Source: Alphaproteobacteria bacterium (lineage in GTDB: Bacteria; Pseudomonadota; Alphaproteobacteria; Micropepsales; Micropepsaceae). From it: 64,000 bases of DNA. Of the stretch, positions 42,763-51,646 are shown piece by piece. How positions within the stretch are numbered: position 1 is the first letter of the stretch; each line of letters opens with the position of its first letter. A program made the translations under genes and the position numbers. The notes beneath the pieces are model-generated. The model ran no database searches and was not told where the DNA came from. It saw only the letters and a program-made list of their open reading frames with translations. The stretch is from assembly GCA_013697055.1 (NCBI GenBank), contig JACCXK010000101.1, positions 1 through 64,000 on the forward strand, written 5' to 3'.

Positions 42763-43932
42763 TCAATAGCGACCGGACGTGTCTGTTCTCAAGGCGACCT
42801 CGCTGCGGTGCCGGCTTACTGGCTTATTTCCGGAAGGGGAGGCCGGATCGACATAGCGATCCAGATGCACTTCTGCCGTCATGGAAATGCCGGCCCGCAG
42901 CGGGGTTTTCAGAAGCTCATCCTGATCCAGCGCGATACGGACCGGCAGACGCTGCACGACTTTTATCCAGTTGCCCGTGGCATTTTGCGGGGGAATCACT
43001 GCAAAGGTTGCCCCCGTTCCGCCGCCCACGCCTTGGACGTGGCCATGAAAGATCCGGCTCGACCCATAACTATCGGACTTGAGCGTCACCAGCTGTCCCG
43101 CCCGGATTTCGGTGATTTGGCTCTCCTTGAAGTTCGCATCCACGAACATTTCCCTCGTGGGCACGATCGTCATGAGTTCCGATCCGGGGGCAATCTTCTG
43201 GCCGATCTGAGCGCGTGATTGTGCGACGATCCCGTCGACCGGCGCCCGGATAAAGGTACGTTCCAGCCTCAACCTAGACCGGCGAAGATTTACCTCCGCT
43301 CCCAGAATGTCCGGATTAGATTCGGCAGCCTCCTGTCTGATCACGGCGCGTTTTGCCGCCAGCTGCTGTTCCGCAACGGCGAGGGCGTATTTTGCCGCAT
43401 CAAGAGAGCTTTGCAAATTCGAAATTTCTTCCGCCGAAACGACACCAGGCTGCCGGATGCTGGTTCGTCTGCGCAATTGTTGTTCCGCCAGCGTCACCAG
43501 CGACTGTTTGGCCAGGACATTGGTTTCTGCCGCTCTTGTTTCGGCGACTTCCTGTTCGACGCGCCGGTAAGCGCCCTCATACGCGGCCCTCGCCGCGTCG
43601 AAATCCAACTCGGCGTCCTTGGGGTCCAGGATAACCAGGACATCGCCCTTGTGAACATATTGCGTATCGTGAACCCTGACAGAACCGATCGTGCCATCGA
43701 TCTGGGGCGTGACTTGCGCAAAGACCGCGCCGACATAGGCGTCGTCCGTGGAGACGATTGGGGGAGCTGCCAGCCACTCATAAAGCGCGAACCCAATCCC
43801 GGCAGCGACAGCAGTCGAGAAAAAGCCTTTCAGGAGCTGAGCGCGCAGCCATCTGCGTGCCCCCCCAGCTTCCCGCAAGGCAGACGTTCCGGCGCCGAGG
43901 CCCCGGCTCAGAGTGCCGTCCAGACTCGTCAT
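42763..43932 (-). CDS. HlyD/EmrA-family periplasmic adaptor
   Basis: A 389-residue membrane-fusion protein that links an inner-membrane transporter to the outer membrane. One membrane helix lies near residues 38-58. The biotinyl-lipoyl half-motifs 'STDDAYVGAVFAQVTPQIDG' and 'RTFIRAPVDGIVAQSRAQIG' flank a coiled-coil hairpin. A beta-barrel domain with 'VDANFKESQITEIRAGQLV' follows. The family is EmrA-like. The ATG at 43932 gives normal length and follows AAGAG; the frame is open much further upstream without similarity. It is divergent from the DHA2 transporter gene, with about 190 nt between, and the two form an efflux pair. Confidence 0.88.
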   Translation of the reverse strand: MTSLDGTLSRGLGAGTSALREAGGARRWLRAQLLKGFFSTAVAAGIGFALYEWLAAPPIVSTDDAYVGAVFAQVTPQIDGTIGSVRVHDTQYVHKGDVLVILDPKDAELDFDAARAAYEGAYRRVEQEVAETRAAETNVLAKQSLVTLAEQQLRRRTSIRQPGVVSAEEISNLQSSLDAAKYALAVAEQQLAAKRAVIRQEAAESNPDILGAEVNLRRSRLRLERTFIRAPVDGIVAQSRAQIGQKIAPGSELMTIVPTREMFVDANFKESQITEIRAGQLVTLKSDSYGSSRIFHGHVQGVGGGTGATFAVIPPQNATGNWIKVVQRLPVRIALDQDELLKTPLRAGISMTAEVHLDRYVDPASPSGNKPVSRHRSEVALRTDTSGRY

Positions 43933-44122
43933 ATTCTCTTTTCTGGGAGTCATAACGGCGCCGCTTGCGCTCGACCGAATCACCCCTCCGGTAATAAAAT
44001 TACCAGAAAGTCCCTTGAACTTCAGGAATTGGCAAAACGCCCAAAAACCAGCGCAATATCGGCTGCTGGCAGGGATTCGCGGTGCCCAACGCCAGCTTCT
44101 TTGGGGGCTGAGCATCACGTTC

Positions 44123-45652
44123 ATGGACCAGAGCAGGCTCCCCCCGCTCCCCATGGAGCGTACCAAGCTGGCGCTTGCGATCTTCGTCCTGTCGCTGGCG
44201 ACCTTCATTGTGATTCTCGATACCACGATCATCAACGTGGCGGTCCCCCACATTGCGGGAGCTTTCGCAGCATCACCCAGCGAAGGCACATGGGTGATTA
44301 CGTCTTATGCGGTCGCTGAGGCCTTGACCGTTCCGGTGTCGGGCTGGCTTGCGAACCGGTTTGGCATCGTAAAAGTACTGACAGTTTCGCTGTTAAGCTT
44401 CGCGTTGTTTTCAGCACTATGCGGCCTGGCGTCCACCCTCGAGATATTGATCCTGCTTCGCATTCTGCAAGGATTGAGCGGGGGGCCGCTGATACCGATA
44501 TCCCAGACATTGATCATGCGCATAGCGCCTCCCGCCAAGCTGGAGACAATGATGGGCCTGTGGATGATGACCAGCATTGTGGCGCCGGTTTTGGGGCCGA
44601 TGCTGGGCGGCATCCTTGCCGACACGATTGGCTGGCGCTGGGCTTTTTATCTCAATGTTCCGATCGCTGCCTCATGCGGCATTTTCGGCTATTTCCTGTT
44701 CAGAGATTGGGAAACGCAAGTCCAGAAGTACGCAATAGATTTTATCGGCTTGGCTCTGCTATGCATTTGGGTGGTCGCTTTTCAGATCATGCTGGATACA
44801 GGCGAAAACCATGCCTGGTTTCAGTCCAATTACATTTTAGCGCTTCTCATCGTCAGCATAACGGCATTTTTTTTGTTCGTGATCTGGGAGATAACAGACA
44901 ATTATCCAATCGTAGACCTGCGCGTGCTCCGGCATCGGGGCTTTGCTCTTTCTTCCCTCACGCTATTCTTTGCCTTCGGTGCATTTTTTGCTTCGCTTAT
45001 ATTGCTGCCACTATGGTTGCAGCTGGGCATGGGGTACACCGCCACGACAGCCGGCTACGTCCTGGCCCAGCAGGGATTGCTGGGTGTACTCGCCGCACCT
45101 TTGGCAGCCTACCTGATGAAGAAGGTCGACTCCCGTTTTCTGATGTCTGCTGCCTTGATGGTCCTCGCGGCGGCGATTTTTTCCCGGTCCAATTTTGCGA
45201 CAACGATCGGTTTGGAGCAATTTCGTCTGCCGCAACTTGCTATTGGCATTGCGCTTCCTTTCTTCTTCGTTCCAATCGTAACAACCTCGCTTCAGTTCGC
45301 ACCTCGAACAGAAACCGCCGCGGCATCCTCCATTATCAATTTCTTACGCACCCTGGCAGCGGCGATAGCAACCGCCGCCGTCGTCAGCGCATGGAGCCGG
45401 GAGACCATTACCAAGCACGCTGCGCTAGTCGAATTTCAGTCCAATTCCGGGTCATACATCCGGCGAATGACTCAAAACGGTCTTTCTCACGGGGGTGCGC
45501 TTCAAACGCTGGACGCGCTCTCCTGGCAACAGGCGATGGTATTGGCTGTCAATGACGTGTTCATATTCCTTAGTCTCATATTGGCGCTTACCGCCGCTGG
45601 GATATGGTTGCTTCCCAGACTTGCGCCGGCACACGGCCCCGTTTTGCACTGA
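44123..45652 (+). CDS. DHA2-family MFS efflux transporter (EmrB-like)
   Basis: A 509-residue inner-membrane drug:proton antiporter with about 14 helices. 'FIVILDTTIINVAVPHIAGAF' in the first helix and 'WVITSYAVAEALTVPVSGWL' are DHA2 signatures. 'RILQGLSGGPLIPISQTLI' is motif C-like and 'GWRWAFYLNVP' is also typical. The ATG at 44123 is the best start for family length, though no strong ribosome site is visible; ATG 44153 is an alternative. It should work with the EmrA-like adaptor encoded divergently. The substrate is unknown; membrane-active compounds are usual for the family. Confidence 0.87.
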   Translation: MDQSRLPPLPMERTKLALAIFVLSLATFIVILDTTIINVAVPHIAGAFAASPSEGTWVITSYAVAEALTVPVSGWLANRFGIVKVLTVSLLSFALFSALCGLASTLEILILLRILQGLSGGPLIPISQTLIMRIAPPAKLETMMGLWMMTSIVAPVLGPMLGGILADTIGWRWAFYLNVPIAASCGIFGYFLFRDWETQVQKYAIDFIGLALLCIWVVAFQIMLDTGENHAWFQSNYILALLIVSITAFFLFVIWEITDNYPIVDLRVLRHRGFALSSLTLFFAFGAFFASLILLPLWLQLGMGYTATTAGYVLAQQGLLGVLAAPLAAYLMKKVDSRFLMSAALMVLAAAIFSRSNFATTIGLEQFRLPQLAIGIALPFFFVPIVTTSLQFAPRTETAAASSIINFLRTLAAAIATAAVVSAWSRETITKHAALVEFQSNSGSYIRRMTQNGLSHGGALQTLDALSWQQAMVLAVNDVFIFLSLILALTAAGIWLLPRLAPAHGPVLH

Positions 45653-45843
45653 TTTTGACGGCCGGTTGAAGCAGGACGGTGGTTCCTACGACGGCCTTAA
45701 TTGCAACAGCGGGAACTTTGAAGACCGACACGTGCTGGTCCGGCCCATTTGGGGTATATTAGTCGGAGAAAGCAGTATCGTCGGAGTGTTCGGGAACGCA
45801 GGTGCAAGATTTACGTTAGAAGCCAATCAGATAAGGTGGAAAC

Positions 45844-46068
45844 ATGGATCTAGATGAAGAAATTCTTTCCCGCATTCGGGCCGCAACCGCCTGGGATCCG
45901 AAGTCCAAACCAGAAGAGTTCCAATTGAAAGTCGCGGACAACGGCTCAGTATTGATCAATCTGCGGACCGGGCGAGCGCAGCTTATTTACGACGAGGACA
46001 GCCAGCTTCACGACCTTGAGGATCTGAATTCCAGGTCCACCGTTAAAGGTGAAGTGCCGCCCAAATAA
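45844..46068 (+). CDS. Small hypothetical cytoplasmic protein
   Basis: A 74-residue acidic protein not recognised. The ATG at 45844 follows AAGGTGG by 6 nt, a good ribosome site. It has no membrane helix. The middle 'EFQLKVADNGSVLINLRTGRA' looks like two short beta strands, followed by an acidic stretch. It lies 190 nt after the efflux gene. No function is proposed. Confidence 0.5.
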   Translation: MDLDEEILSRIRAATAWDPKSKPEEFQLKVADNGSVLINLRTGRAQLIYDEDSQLHDLEDLNSRSTVKGEVPPK

Positions 46069-46155
46069 TAACCAGCAGCGAAATTTTGTTGCGGCGTCTA
46101 TGGCCAAGTAAGAGACGTTGTGGCGGCCTTTCTGCACGAGCTTTACGATCAGTGA

Positions 46156-46350
46156 ATGTGGCTGAGTCGTGAGAGGCAGTGGACACGGCTGTTGAAGGAG
46201 AGGCTCTCCGTCAGACAGGGCGGACGTTGCCGCTTGTGTTCAAAGCCCGTCAATCCGGAGTCCTCGATTTTAGACCGCTTAGACGCAACCGGGAATTTTA
46301 CTCCGGAGAATACCCGGCTCATCCATATCTGCTGTGAACCCATTCTATGA
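46156..46350 (+). CDS. Short HNH-like protein, degenerate
   Basis: A 64-residue frame resembling the core of an HNH endonuclease: 'RQGGRCRLCSKPV' (CxxC) and later 'GNFTPENTRLIHICCE'. The usual DH pair reads DRLD and the second cysteine pair is compressed (CC), so metal binding and catalysis are doubtful. It has only a weak ribosome site. It may be a decayed or truncated gene. It is next to the broken Rad52-HNH gene on the opposite strand. Confidence 0.35.
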   Translation: MWLSRERQWTRLLKERLSVRQGGRCRLCSKPVNPESSILDRLDATGNFTPENTRLIHICCEPIL

Positions 46351-46365
46351 GCTGTATCCGTTACG

Positions 46366-47590
46366 TCAGGCTGAAATCTTCTCAGCTGTCACCACTTGGC
46401 TGATCAGCCCCCGCAGTGTCTCTTGCCAAAGGGTTGCGGCGATTTCGAGTGGCTCAAGGCCCTGTGCGACCCACCAGGACCGCTCAGGCTTTGCCTGATG
46501 CACTTGATTGTGATGCGCAATGCACAATGGTACCGTGAATTCATCACTGACTTTGACTGAAAGGCCCCGCGGCTGGGCATATGTAATGTGATGGGCATGG
46601 CAAGGAGTTTGTTCGCAGACCAAGCAAGGCCTCGAAGATACAAACGCAAGATGTTGTTTGCTGCGGATTCTGCGCTCCGTTGAATGCGCCAGTAGACTTT
46701 TTATCGATGGATGGTCTTGCGGCGGGAGGTAACAAACCGATGACTTCAGTGGGCAAAGTAGCTCGGGAGGCCGAACGCACCGGTAGATCGTCTTTTGTCA
46801 GTGACGAGTCCGCAATTTCATCTAGTGCTTTGCTTGACACAAAAGGGGCTTGATCATGCAGAGGTCGGTCTTGAGCACTAGCAATCGCGCCTGCACGATC
46901 TCGCCCCAGCCGCTTCAGAATATCGCTGTAGTGGCGGCCGGCGCGGCTCACTAGTTTAGGAAAGCGATCCTTTAGATCGGCAAGCGAGGCCTCATTGTAA
47001 CTCATGAGCGACTGGACGTTCGCCACTTCCTCGGTTTGTTGAATCAGTTGACGCAGTCCGCTTGCGAAGCCCTCCGCGGTTAGACGGTCATCCAGAACGC
47101 TTCCATCAGCGGCAAAGAGGCTGCAACCTTGTACTGGGTTGGCACTGTCCGAGCCACTGAAGCGAGGAGCCTTTTGCCGATAGAGCGATAAACCAAGCCG
47201 GGCTCCGAATGTTGCCAAGGCGCGCTTTGTGGCGTCCGTTTCGGCTGCTTTGAGAGCGTATTCGTGAGCGTCGGATATTTGGAGCGCACAGGAATGGCCA
47301 AAGCCGGTGCCTTCGCGGCAAACGATACCCTGAGCTGTTCGAACCGTTACACGAACCCGTGCCATATACCCGCAACTCACAGCTTCCAAGCGGGCACGTT
47401 CGAAAACCCGTTCGAGCAGGATTGTCTCGCGGTCCCATCCAGCATGTCCAAATATCGCGTTGGCCTCGGCTATGGCGTACCACCCAGTGATGTGAGTGAA
47501 TTCCTTACCCTCTCGCTTGCGAGAATAGATCTCGGCCTGGTCAATAGGGCGATTGAGGCGTTTCAGCTGTTTGGAAGAAAAGCCTTTCAT
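46366..47590 (-). pseudogene. Rad52/22-family protein with C-terminal HNH domain, frameshifted
   Basis: The first part (ATG at 47590) reads as a Rad52/22-type single-strand annealing protein: 'FTHITGWYAIAEANAIFGHAGWDRETI', 'YMARVRVTVRTAQGIVCREG' and 'YALKAAETDATKRALATFG'. Near 46700 the frame changes. The other frame continues with an HNH-like domain: 'PCLVCEQTPCHAHHITYAQP', then 'SVKVSDEFTVPLCIAHHNQVH'. Removing one A from the five-A run (T-run at 46698-46702) restores a continuous 407-residue protein with the expected 'IDKSLLAHSTERRIRSKQHLA' join. The total length is 3n+1. Without correction the product ends at 46544 without the HNH domain. A mutation or a base error is more likely than programmed shifting. 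Confidence 0.8.
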
Positions 47591-47735
47591 TTGGTCCTCA
47601 CAGCGATGAAGGGATTGCCCAACTCGAATGCCGCTCCTGGGACTGTTTCGCCACGCTTCATCGCGGCGGCGATGGCAGTGCGATCTATCTTCGGGGGTTG
47701 AGGTAGGAGGAAAGCCTCAGGGACCTGAGTTCCAT

Positions 47736-48230
47736 CTATGATCTCAAGGCGTTAACGATACGCGAGAGGAGTTCCCGTGCGACCGGCGATAGCAGCGCGC
47801 CGCTATGACAGGGTGCATATTTGGTGTGGGCGACAGCCAACATATATAGGTCATCCACCCGACGATCTTTTGGAGTAAGGGTGAGTTGATCGATTAGATA
47901 GGAGGCAAGCCTGAGGTCGCCGTGCGCCTTGCGCACGGAGCGATTTGCCGCCACCGACACAATCAGCCCTGTCAGACCGAGGTTGGAATGCCCAAAATCC
48001 TCGAAGGCAATGCCCACTAGTCTGCGCCAAAACAAACCCGGTTCGTTGGCGATAAGAGCATGCGCCGCGGCAAGGGCATTGGTCTTATCGGCGCGTCGTA
48101 GCGCTTTTTGAAGCATGGAGGACAGGATGTCGCGAGAGAGATCAACAGGGGTGACTTCGGGACAGCTGTAATCTGCCAGGTCTTCTGTCAGCTGAAGGTG
48201 AATTTGTTTGGGAAGGAAATCATGGGTCAT
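47736..48230 (-). CDS. RarA C-terminal-domain-like solitary protein
   Basis: A 164-residue cytoplasmic protein. The segment 'LQKALRRADKTNALAAAHALI' followed by 'EPGLFWRRLVGIAFEDFGHSN' resembles the C-terminal collar domain of RarA/MgsA-type clamp-loader ATPases, but no ATPase domain precedes it. The stand-alone form beside a Rad52-like gene suggests a recombination-related accessory role; this is inference from weak similarity. The ATG at 48230 is the first in frame. It is 145 nt upstream of the Rad52-like gene on the same strand, so they may share a transcript. Confidence 0.55.
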   Translation of the reverse strand: MTHDFLPKQIHLQLTEDLADYSCPEVTPVDLSRDILSSMLQKALRRADKTNALAAAHALIANEPGLFWRRLVGIAFEDFGHSNLGLTGLIVSVAANRSVRKAHGDLRLASYLIDQLTLTPKDRRVDDLYMLAVAHTKYAPCHSGALLSPVARELLSRIVNALRS

Positions 48231-48993
48231 GAGAAACGGTAACCCAGTTCGTCATCAACAAAGCAAAATGTTCGTGATCTTAAAAAAATATGCTGCGAGT
48301 TTCTGCGATAGCCTCCTCGGTGTTCGCCTGTCGTTGGAGCCAATATTTCGAACTTAGAAATAGTTCAACGTGTCGGCATGACCACGAACTACGTGATTGT
48401 GAGATTTGCTTTAGATTCTTTTGCGTTGAGCGTAATTGGCGCCGCACCAGTGTGGTGTTCCTGCACGTGGCTGCTGTCTCGTCGAAGTTGCCTTGCACCC
48501 GGGGGACCAAGAACCCGCCAGGGCGAACTGCCCGCACCGTGCACAGTTCTAAGTTTGTTTCTTGGGCGCCCAAGAGAGTGATGTGTTGATCCCCTTGGAG
48601 CAAAGGCACCCCACAGCTTGAGCGCGCTGGACGTAGAGGGCTTAACGATCCTGGGAAGGGAGGGGGAGCAGCTTGGATTTACCTGGGTCCGCCAGGTCGG
48701 GCCTTCCGCCAAGTGCGCAGGCTAGTCTGCCGGTGTATTGGGCCGAACCGGCGCCGGCACGCTCCCTGCGTGGAGTGACAAAAGGAAATACGTGAGCGAC
48801 ATAGCCGGCTTTACCACTTGTCGCGTCCCAGCAAGCGTCTCAGGACGCTCGGTCAAGCGGAATTTTCGGACGTGATATACCGGTATGCCGGTGATCACCG
48901 AAACTCATAGGACATTCCGGACGGTACATTCGCTAGCAGCGAAGAGCATAGTTGCGGTCTGGAGAGATGATCGCTCGGCAGGTGCCGTTCTGG
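48231..48993. other. Gene-free stretch
   Basis: About 760 nt with several overlapping short frames on both strands. None has a good ribosome site together with recognisable sequence. Together with the neighbouring broken genes it looks like decayed accessory DNA. Confidence 0.4.
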
Positions 48994-49256
48994 TCAGGAT
49001 GGATGGCGTCGATCGCGCGGCGTGTGTGAGGCGAATACATACGCACCGAGATACACGATTGGTGATAAAATCCGGAACGGACGGGTACGTGCTTTCCTTC
49101 GGGTGTTCTCTAGCCAGGAGATCCAGGCATTGTAGTCGGCAACATACGCCACAGCGACTTTGTCCTCGGCTGCGTCGCAGGCACCCAGGGCGTCGTACAC
49201 GAGCCCGTTTGCACAGGCGTGGTGCCCAGCACCATCATCACCAGCGTCCACTTCAT
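48994..49256 (-). pseudogene. Small exported protein gene with a frameshift
   Basis: The start at 49256 reads MKWTLVMMVLGTTPVQTG. It then changes frame to continue 'LVYDALGACDAAEDKVAVAY' and 'VADYNAWISWLENTRRKA'. Joined this way it resembles a family of short secreted alphaproteobacterial proteins with the pattern 'MKW..MVLGTTPV.TGLVYD.L.AC.AAE'. One base is missing in the GGG run near 49212. The function of the family is unknown. The C-terminal end is not clear. Confidence 0.5.
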
Positions 49257-49301
49257 GGCGGTATTCCAAATTCTGCTCTGCTTTTTCCACGTTCAAGTAC
49301 G

Positions 49302-49560
49302 TCAGCCGTCCGGCCATTTCTTCGTGCGCTTCCCGTTTTGAATTGACCAAACAGATACCTGACCGCTATTGCTCGTCAGCTCGGCTAGCTCCTCGGTAGG
49401 CCAAGCCTGTAGCTGTCGTTTTACGCGCGCAAAGCCGCCTGTCGGCTTGTCATCGCGCTTGATTGTCCAGCGCCTATCGCAGGTGTTTATTGAGACAAGA
49501 TAAACATTCCACTCAGGCGCTGACCTGCAGGTTCTTTCTGCGTTCAGTGTTGTCGGCCAT
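49302..49560 (-). pseudogene. Small gene with a one-base frameshift
   Basis: An ATG at 49560 with GGGG 5-6 nt upstream starts MADNTERRKNLQVSA and then hits TGA. Skipping one base continues 'EWNVYLVSINTCDRRWTIKR' and on to 'QLQAWPTEELAELTSNSG', ending at 49302. The total length is 3n+1, consistent with a single inserted base near 49515. No family is recognised. Alternatively, only the second frame is translated from an unusual start. Confidence 0.4.
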
Positions 49561-49604
49561 GTCGTCCCCAGAAAAGGCGGACACAATAACATGAGGTCAA
49601 GGGA

Positions 49605-49632
49605 CGAACAAAAACGGCGCCCGAGGGCGCCG
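49605..49632 (-). terminator. Rho-independent terminator after PEP-CTERM gene 3
   Basis: CGGCGCCC and GGGCGCCG (49615-49632) form an 8-bp GC-rich stem. On the minus strand it is followed by TTTTTGTT. It lies about 28 nt after the stop codon at 49660. Confidence 0.8.
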
Positions 49633-49659
49633 CTTCCGTTGAAATGGTCGCGAAGGACT

Positions 49660-50445
49660 TTATGCCTTCTTGCTCTTGCGGCGGCGTATCGCGCCTGCAC
49701 CAACAAGACCAGCCGCAAACAGCGAGATAGTCAGCGGCTCAGGAACTGCCGCAGCAGCAGGATCGAAATTATATGTCGTCGCATTGATCGTGTAGGCGTC
49801 CACGTTGCCGTCAAAGGTGGGCTGGCCGCTGCCGGCTTTGAAAAGGTTATCGACAGCCAAAAAGCTGTTACGGTCCAGGAGGGCTGAAGCCTGCGCAAAG
49901 GTGCAATAGTTGCCAGTGTTTAGATAACAATTGTCCCCAAACAGCGTGTGGCTCTTGGACAAAGTCCACGCAGCACTAGTTCCTGTTGCGTCCCAATTCT
50001 GCCAGACATTATCGACTACGGTTCCTAACAGACCGGGATCGAAAACGAGGCGACCCCCATAAGTGGTGCCTTTAAAGAGGTCGAACTGCAATGTCGGTGC
50101 AGACCCAGATCCCAGTGTCGATGTGGTGACGAAAGTTGCATACGAGAGATTTGCAAAACTGCTCACCGCAACAGACGAGGAGAAGATCTGAGTAAGCGTC
50201 TCGCTTGATGCCGCGTTATTCACCAAGAACTGCGCGCTGCCAATACCAAGCGGTGGAGATGATGGCCCCACCTCGAAGCCACCCGAAGCGTTCGTGTTTG
50301 GGGCGTTATCCAGGTTGCTGAAGGACCAGCCGTTGAGGCTAGTCGGGGTCACATTGATTACAGCCGCGGACGCTGGGCCCGCCGCAATTCCTGCCAGAAC
50401 GACCAGCGACGCCATGAACAGCGACGGTTTCACGAAATTTCTCAC
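49660..50445 (-). CDS. PEP-CTERM sorted secreted protein 3
   Basis: A 261-residue exported protein. A signal peptide starts with MRNFVKPSLFMASLVVLAGI and ends near 'GPASA'. The beta-rich body includes 'SLNGWSFSNLDNAPNTNASG' and 'LQFDLFKGTTYGGRLVFDPG', resembling laminin/choice-of-anchor domains, with two Cys in 'DNCYLNTGNYC'. The tail is the PEP-CTERM tag VPEPLTISLFAAGLVGAG followed by RRRKSKKA. The GTG at 50445 is preceded by GGAGG at ideal spacing. The frame extends to 50523, but that part would lie upstream of the predicted transcription start near 50491. A sigma-54 promoter and terminator flank it. Confidence 0.9.
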   Translation of the reverse strand: MRNFVKPSLFMASLVVLAGIAAGPASAAVINVTPTSLNGWSFSNLDNAPNTNASGGFEVGPSSPPLGIGSAQFLVNNAASSETLTQIFSSSVAVSSFANLSYATFVTTSTLGSGSAPTLQFDLFKGTTYGGRLVFDPGLLGTVVDNVWQNWDATGTSAAWTLSKSHTLFGDNCYLNTGNYCTFAQASALLDRNSFLAVDNLFKAGSGQPTFDGNVDAYTINATTYNFDPAAAAVPEPLTISLFAAGLVGAGAIRRRKSKKA

Positions 50446-50502
50446 ATTTCCTCCGAGTACGGTTTGTGCAACTAGGTTAATCAACCGAGCTTGTGACATT
50501 AA

Positions 50503-50517
50503 GCAAGAATTGGGCCA
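50503..50517 (-). promoter_or_regulatory. Sigma-54 promoter of PEP-CTERM gene 3
   Basis: Read on the minus strand, TGGCCCAATTCTTGC has correct GG-N10-GC spacing and a TTGC box. The predicted start near 50491 leaves a 46-nt leader to the GTG at 50445, which has a strong ribosome site. Confidence 0.75.
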
Positions 50518-50558
50518 GGCCACTGGGCCTCACTTTTTTCTATTTGGCTGCGTCATGA

Positions 50559-50575
50559 TGTAAGAATTATTGACA
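50559..50575 (-). promoter_or_regulatory. Candidate PrsR upstream activator site (copy 3)
   Basis: On the minus strand TGTCAATAATTCTTACA lies 41 nt upstream of the sigma-54 promoter, the same distance as the copy at 468-484. With the copy at 41042 it shares TTCTGT-N-AAT-N-A-NN-CTTACA, 16 of 20 positions. Confidence 0.6.
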
Positions 50576-51599
50576 GAAAATCGAGGGAGCGGAGCCGGTG
50601 GGGCATGATGTCCTGCGGATAAGGTTCGCAAGCAAATCTTGAACTTGGCCACCCGAGCTGTGCCGGCGACACAGCGGCGTCGCCAATGACTGCCATGCGC
50701 CCCTCAAACGCCTCAGCCAAATGTCTCTCAGTACCATATCGGACTATCACTGGTTAGTTACAGGGCGGGTCTTGGTGATGGCCTCATATAAGGAAACCAG
50801 CACCAGGGATCTGCTCGTTAGTTGGAAAGGAAGTTCGAGCAGAAGCCTGTCTGCCCGAGGGGCGAGGGTTGCGTCGCCCAGCGTCACAGGCCTGATCAAC
50901 TACCGGATGACACCTATTGGCGGAGGCCGTCAGTGACAATGGCCGCGCCATTCGAACATGAGACCCACCTTGGCTGGTTACCCACACCGAAACGCCTTGG
51001 CACCTGAGCAGGGTTCCCAAAGGTGAAGGGAGGATGGGTCAAGTTTTTTGGTGAAGAGGCGACGGAATCTGGCAGGTCGCTACAATCCGCCGTAAGCGCA
51101 AGGATAGGCCAAGCTACTGTGATCGTTGATGACCGAAGAACCCCAGTTCTAGACCTAGTCTTGGGGGGGTATAAAACGTGTTTTCTCACTGCCCCTAAAA
51201 GTGTCTCGCGGGCTCTTTTGTCTCTGAAATAGACGAGCAAGTTGTCCTCAGGATGATGGATTAGAACCCCAGTAGCGAACCTTTTAAATAGGCCTGCAGT
51301 AAGGGCTTAGCGTTCGCCGCCAAAAACCTCTAAAAATCCCGGAGACAAGGAGAATCCGCGCAAACGCTGGAAAACGACAAAAAAGTGCAAATGGTCCCGA
51401 ATTACGGCCTCTGCGGCCCCCGAGGGAGAGGCCCAAAATTCGACGCGTCACGGGCGTCGTTTGGTAGTCGATGCCCACCCTTGGGTTGGGGCCTAAACCC
51501 GCTCTGACCAAGGTAGTCCTCGCCTTGCCCCATGCCCTTGAGGAACTGCCCTGAATAAGTACGGGGCAGGGTCTGCCCCCTCCCACAAGGCAACAAATA
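50576..51599. other. Gene-free stretch upstream of PEP-CTERM gene 3
   Basis: About 1 kb without a convincing gene. Short frames lack ribosome sites and recognisable sequence. It may contain further decayed accessory DNA. Confidence 0.4.
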
Positions 51600-51626
51600 A
51601 GGCCGCGGGGCATAACTCCGCGGCCT
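51600..51626 (-). terminator. Rho-independent terminator of the TonB-dependent receptor gene
   Basis: AGGCCGCGG and CCGCGGCCT pair perfectly over 9 bp with a 9-nt loop. On the minus strand TTATTTGTT follows. It lies 20 nt after the stop codon at 51647. Confidence 0.8.
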
Positions 51627-51646
51627 GTTGTTGGAAGCCTTGCGCC

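Noticed and set aside
46698-46702. Programmed frameshift in the Rad52-HNH gene
   Set aside because: Restoring the frame needs a +1 shift, which the A5 run does not favour; no slippery heptamer or downstream structure was seen, and nearby genes carry similar single-base lesions.
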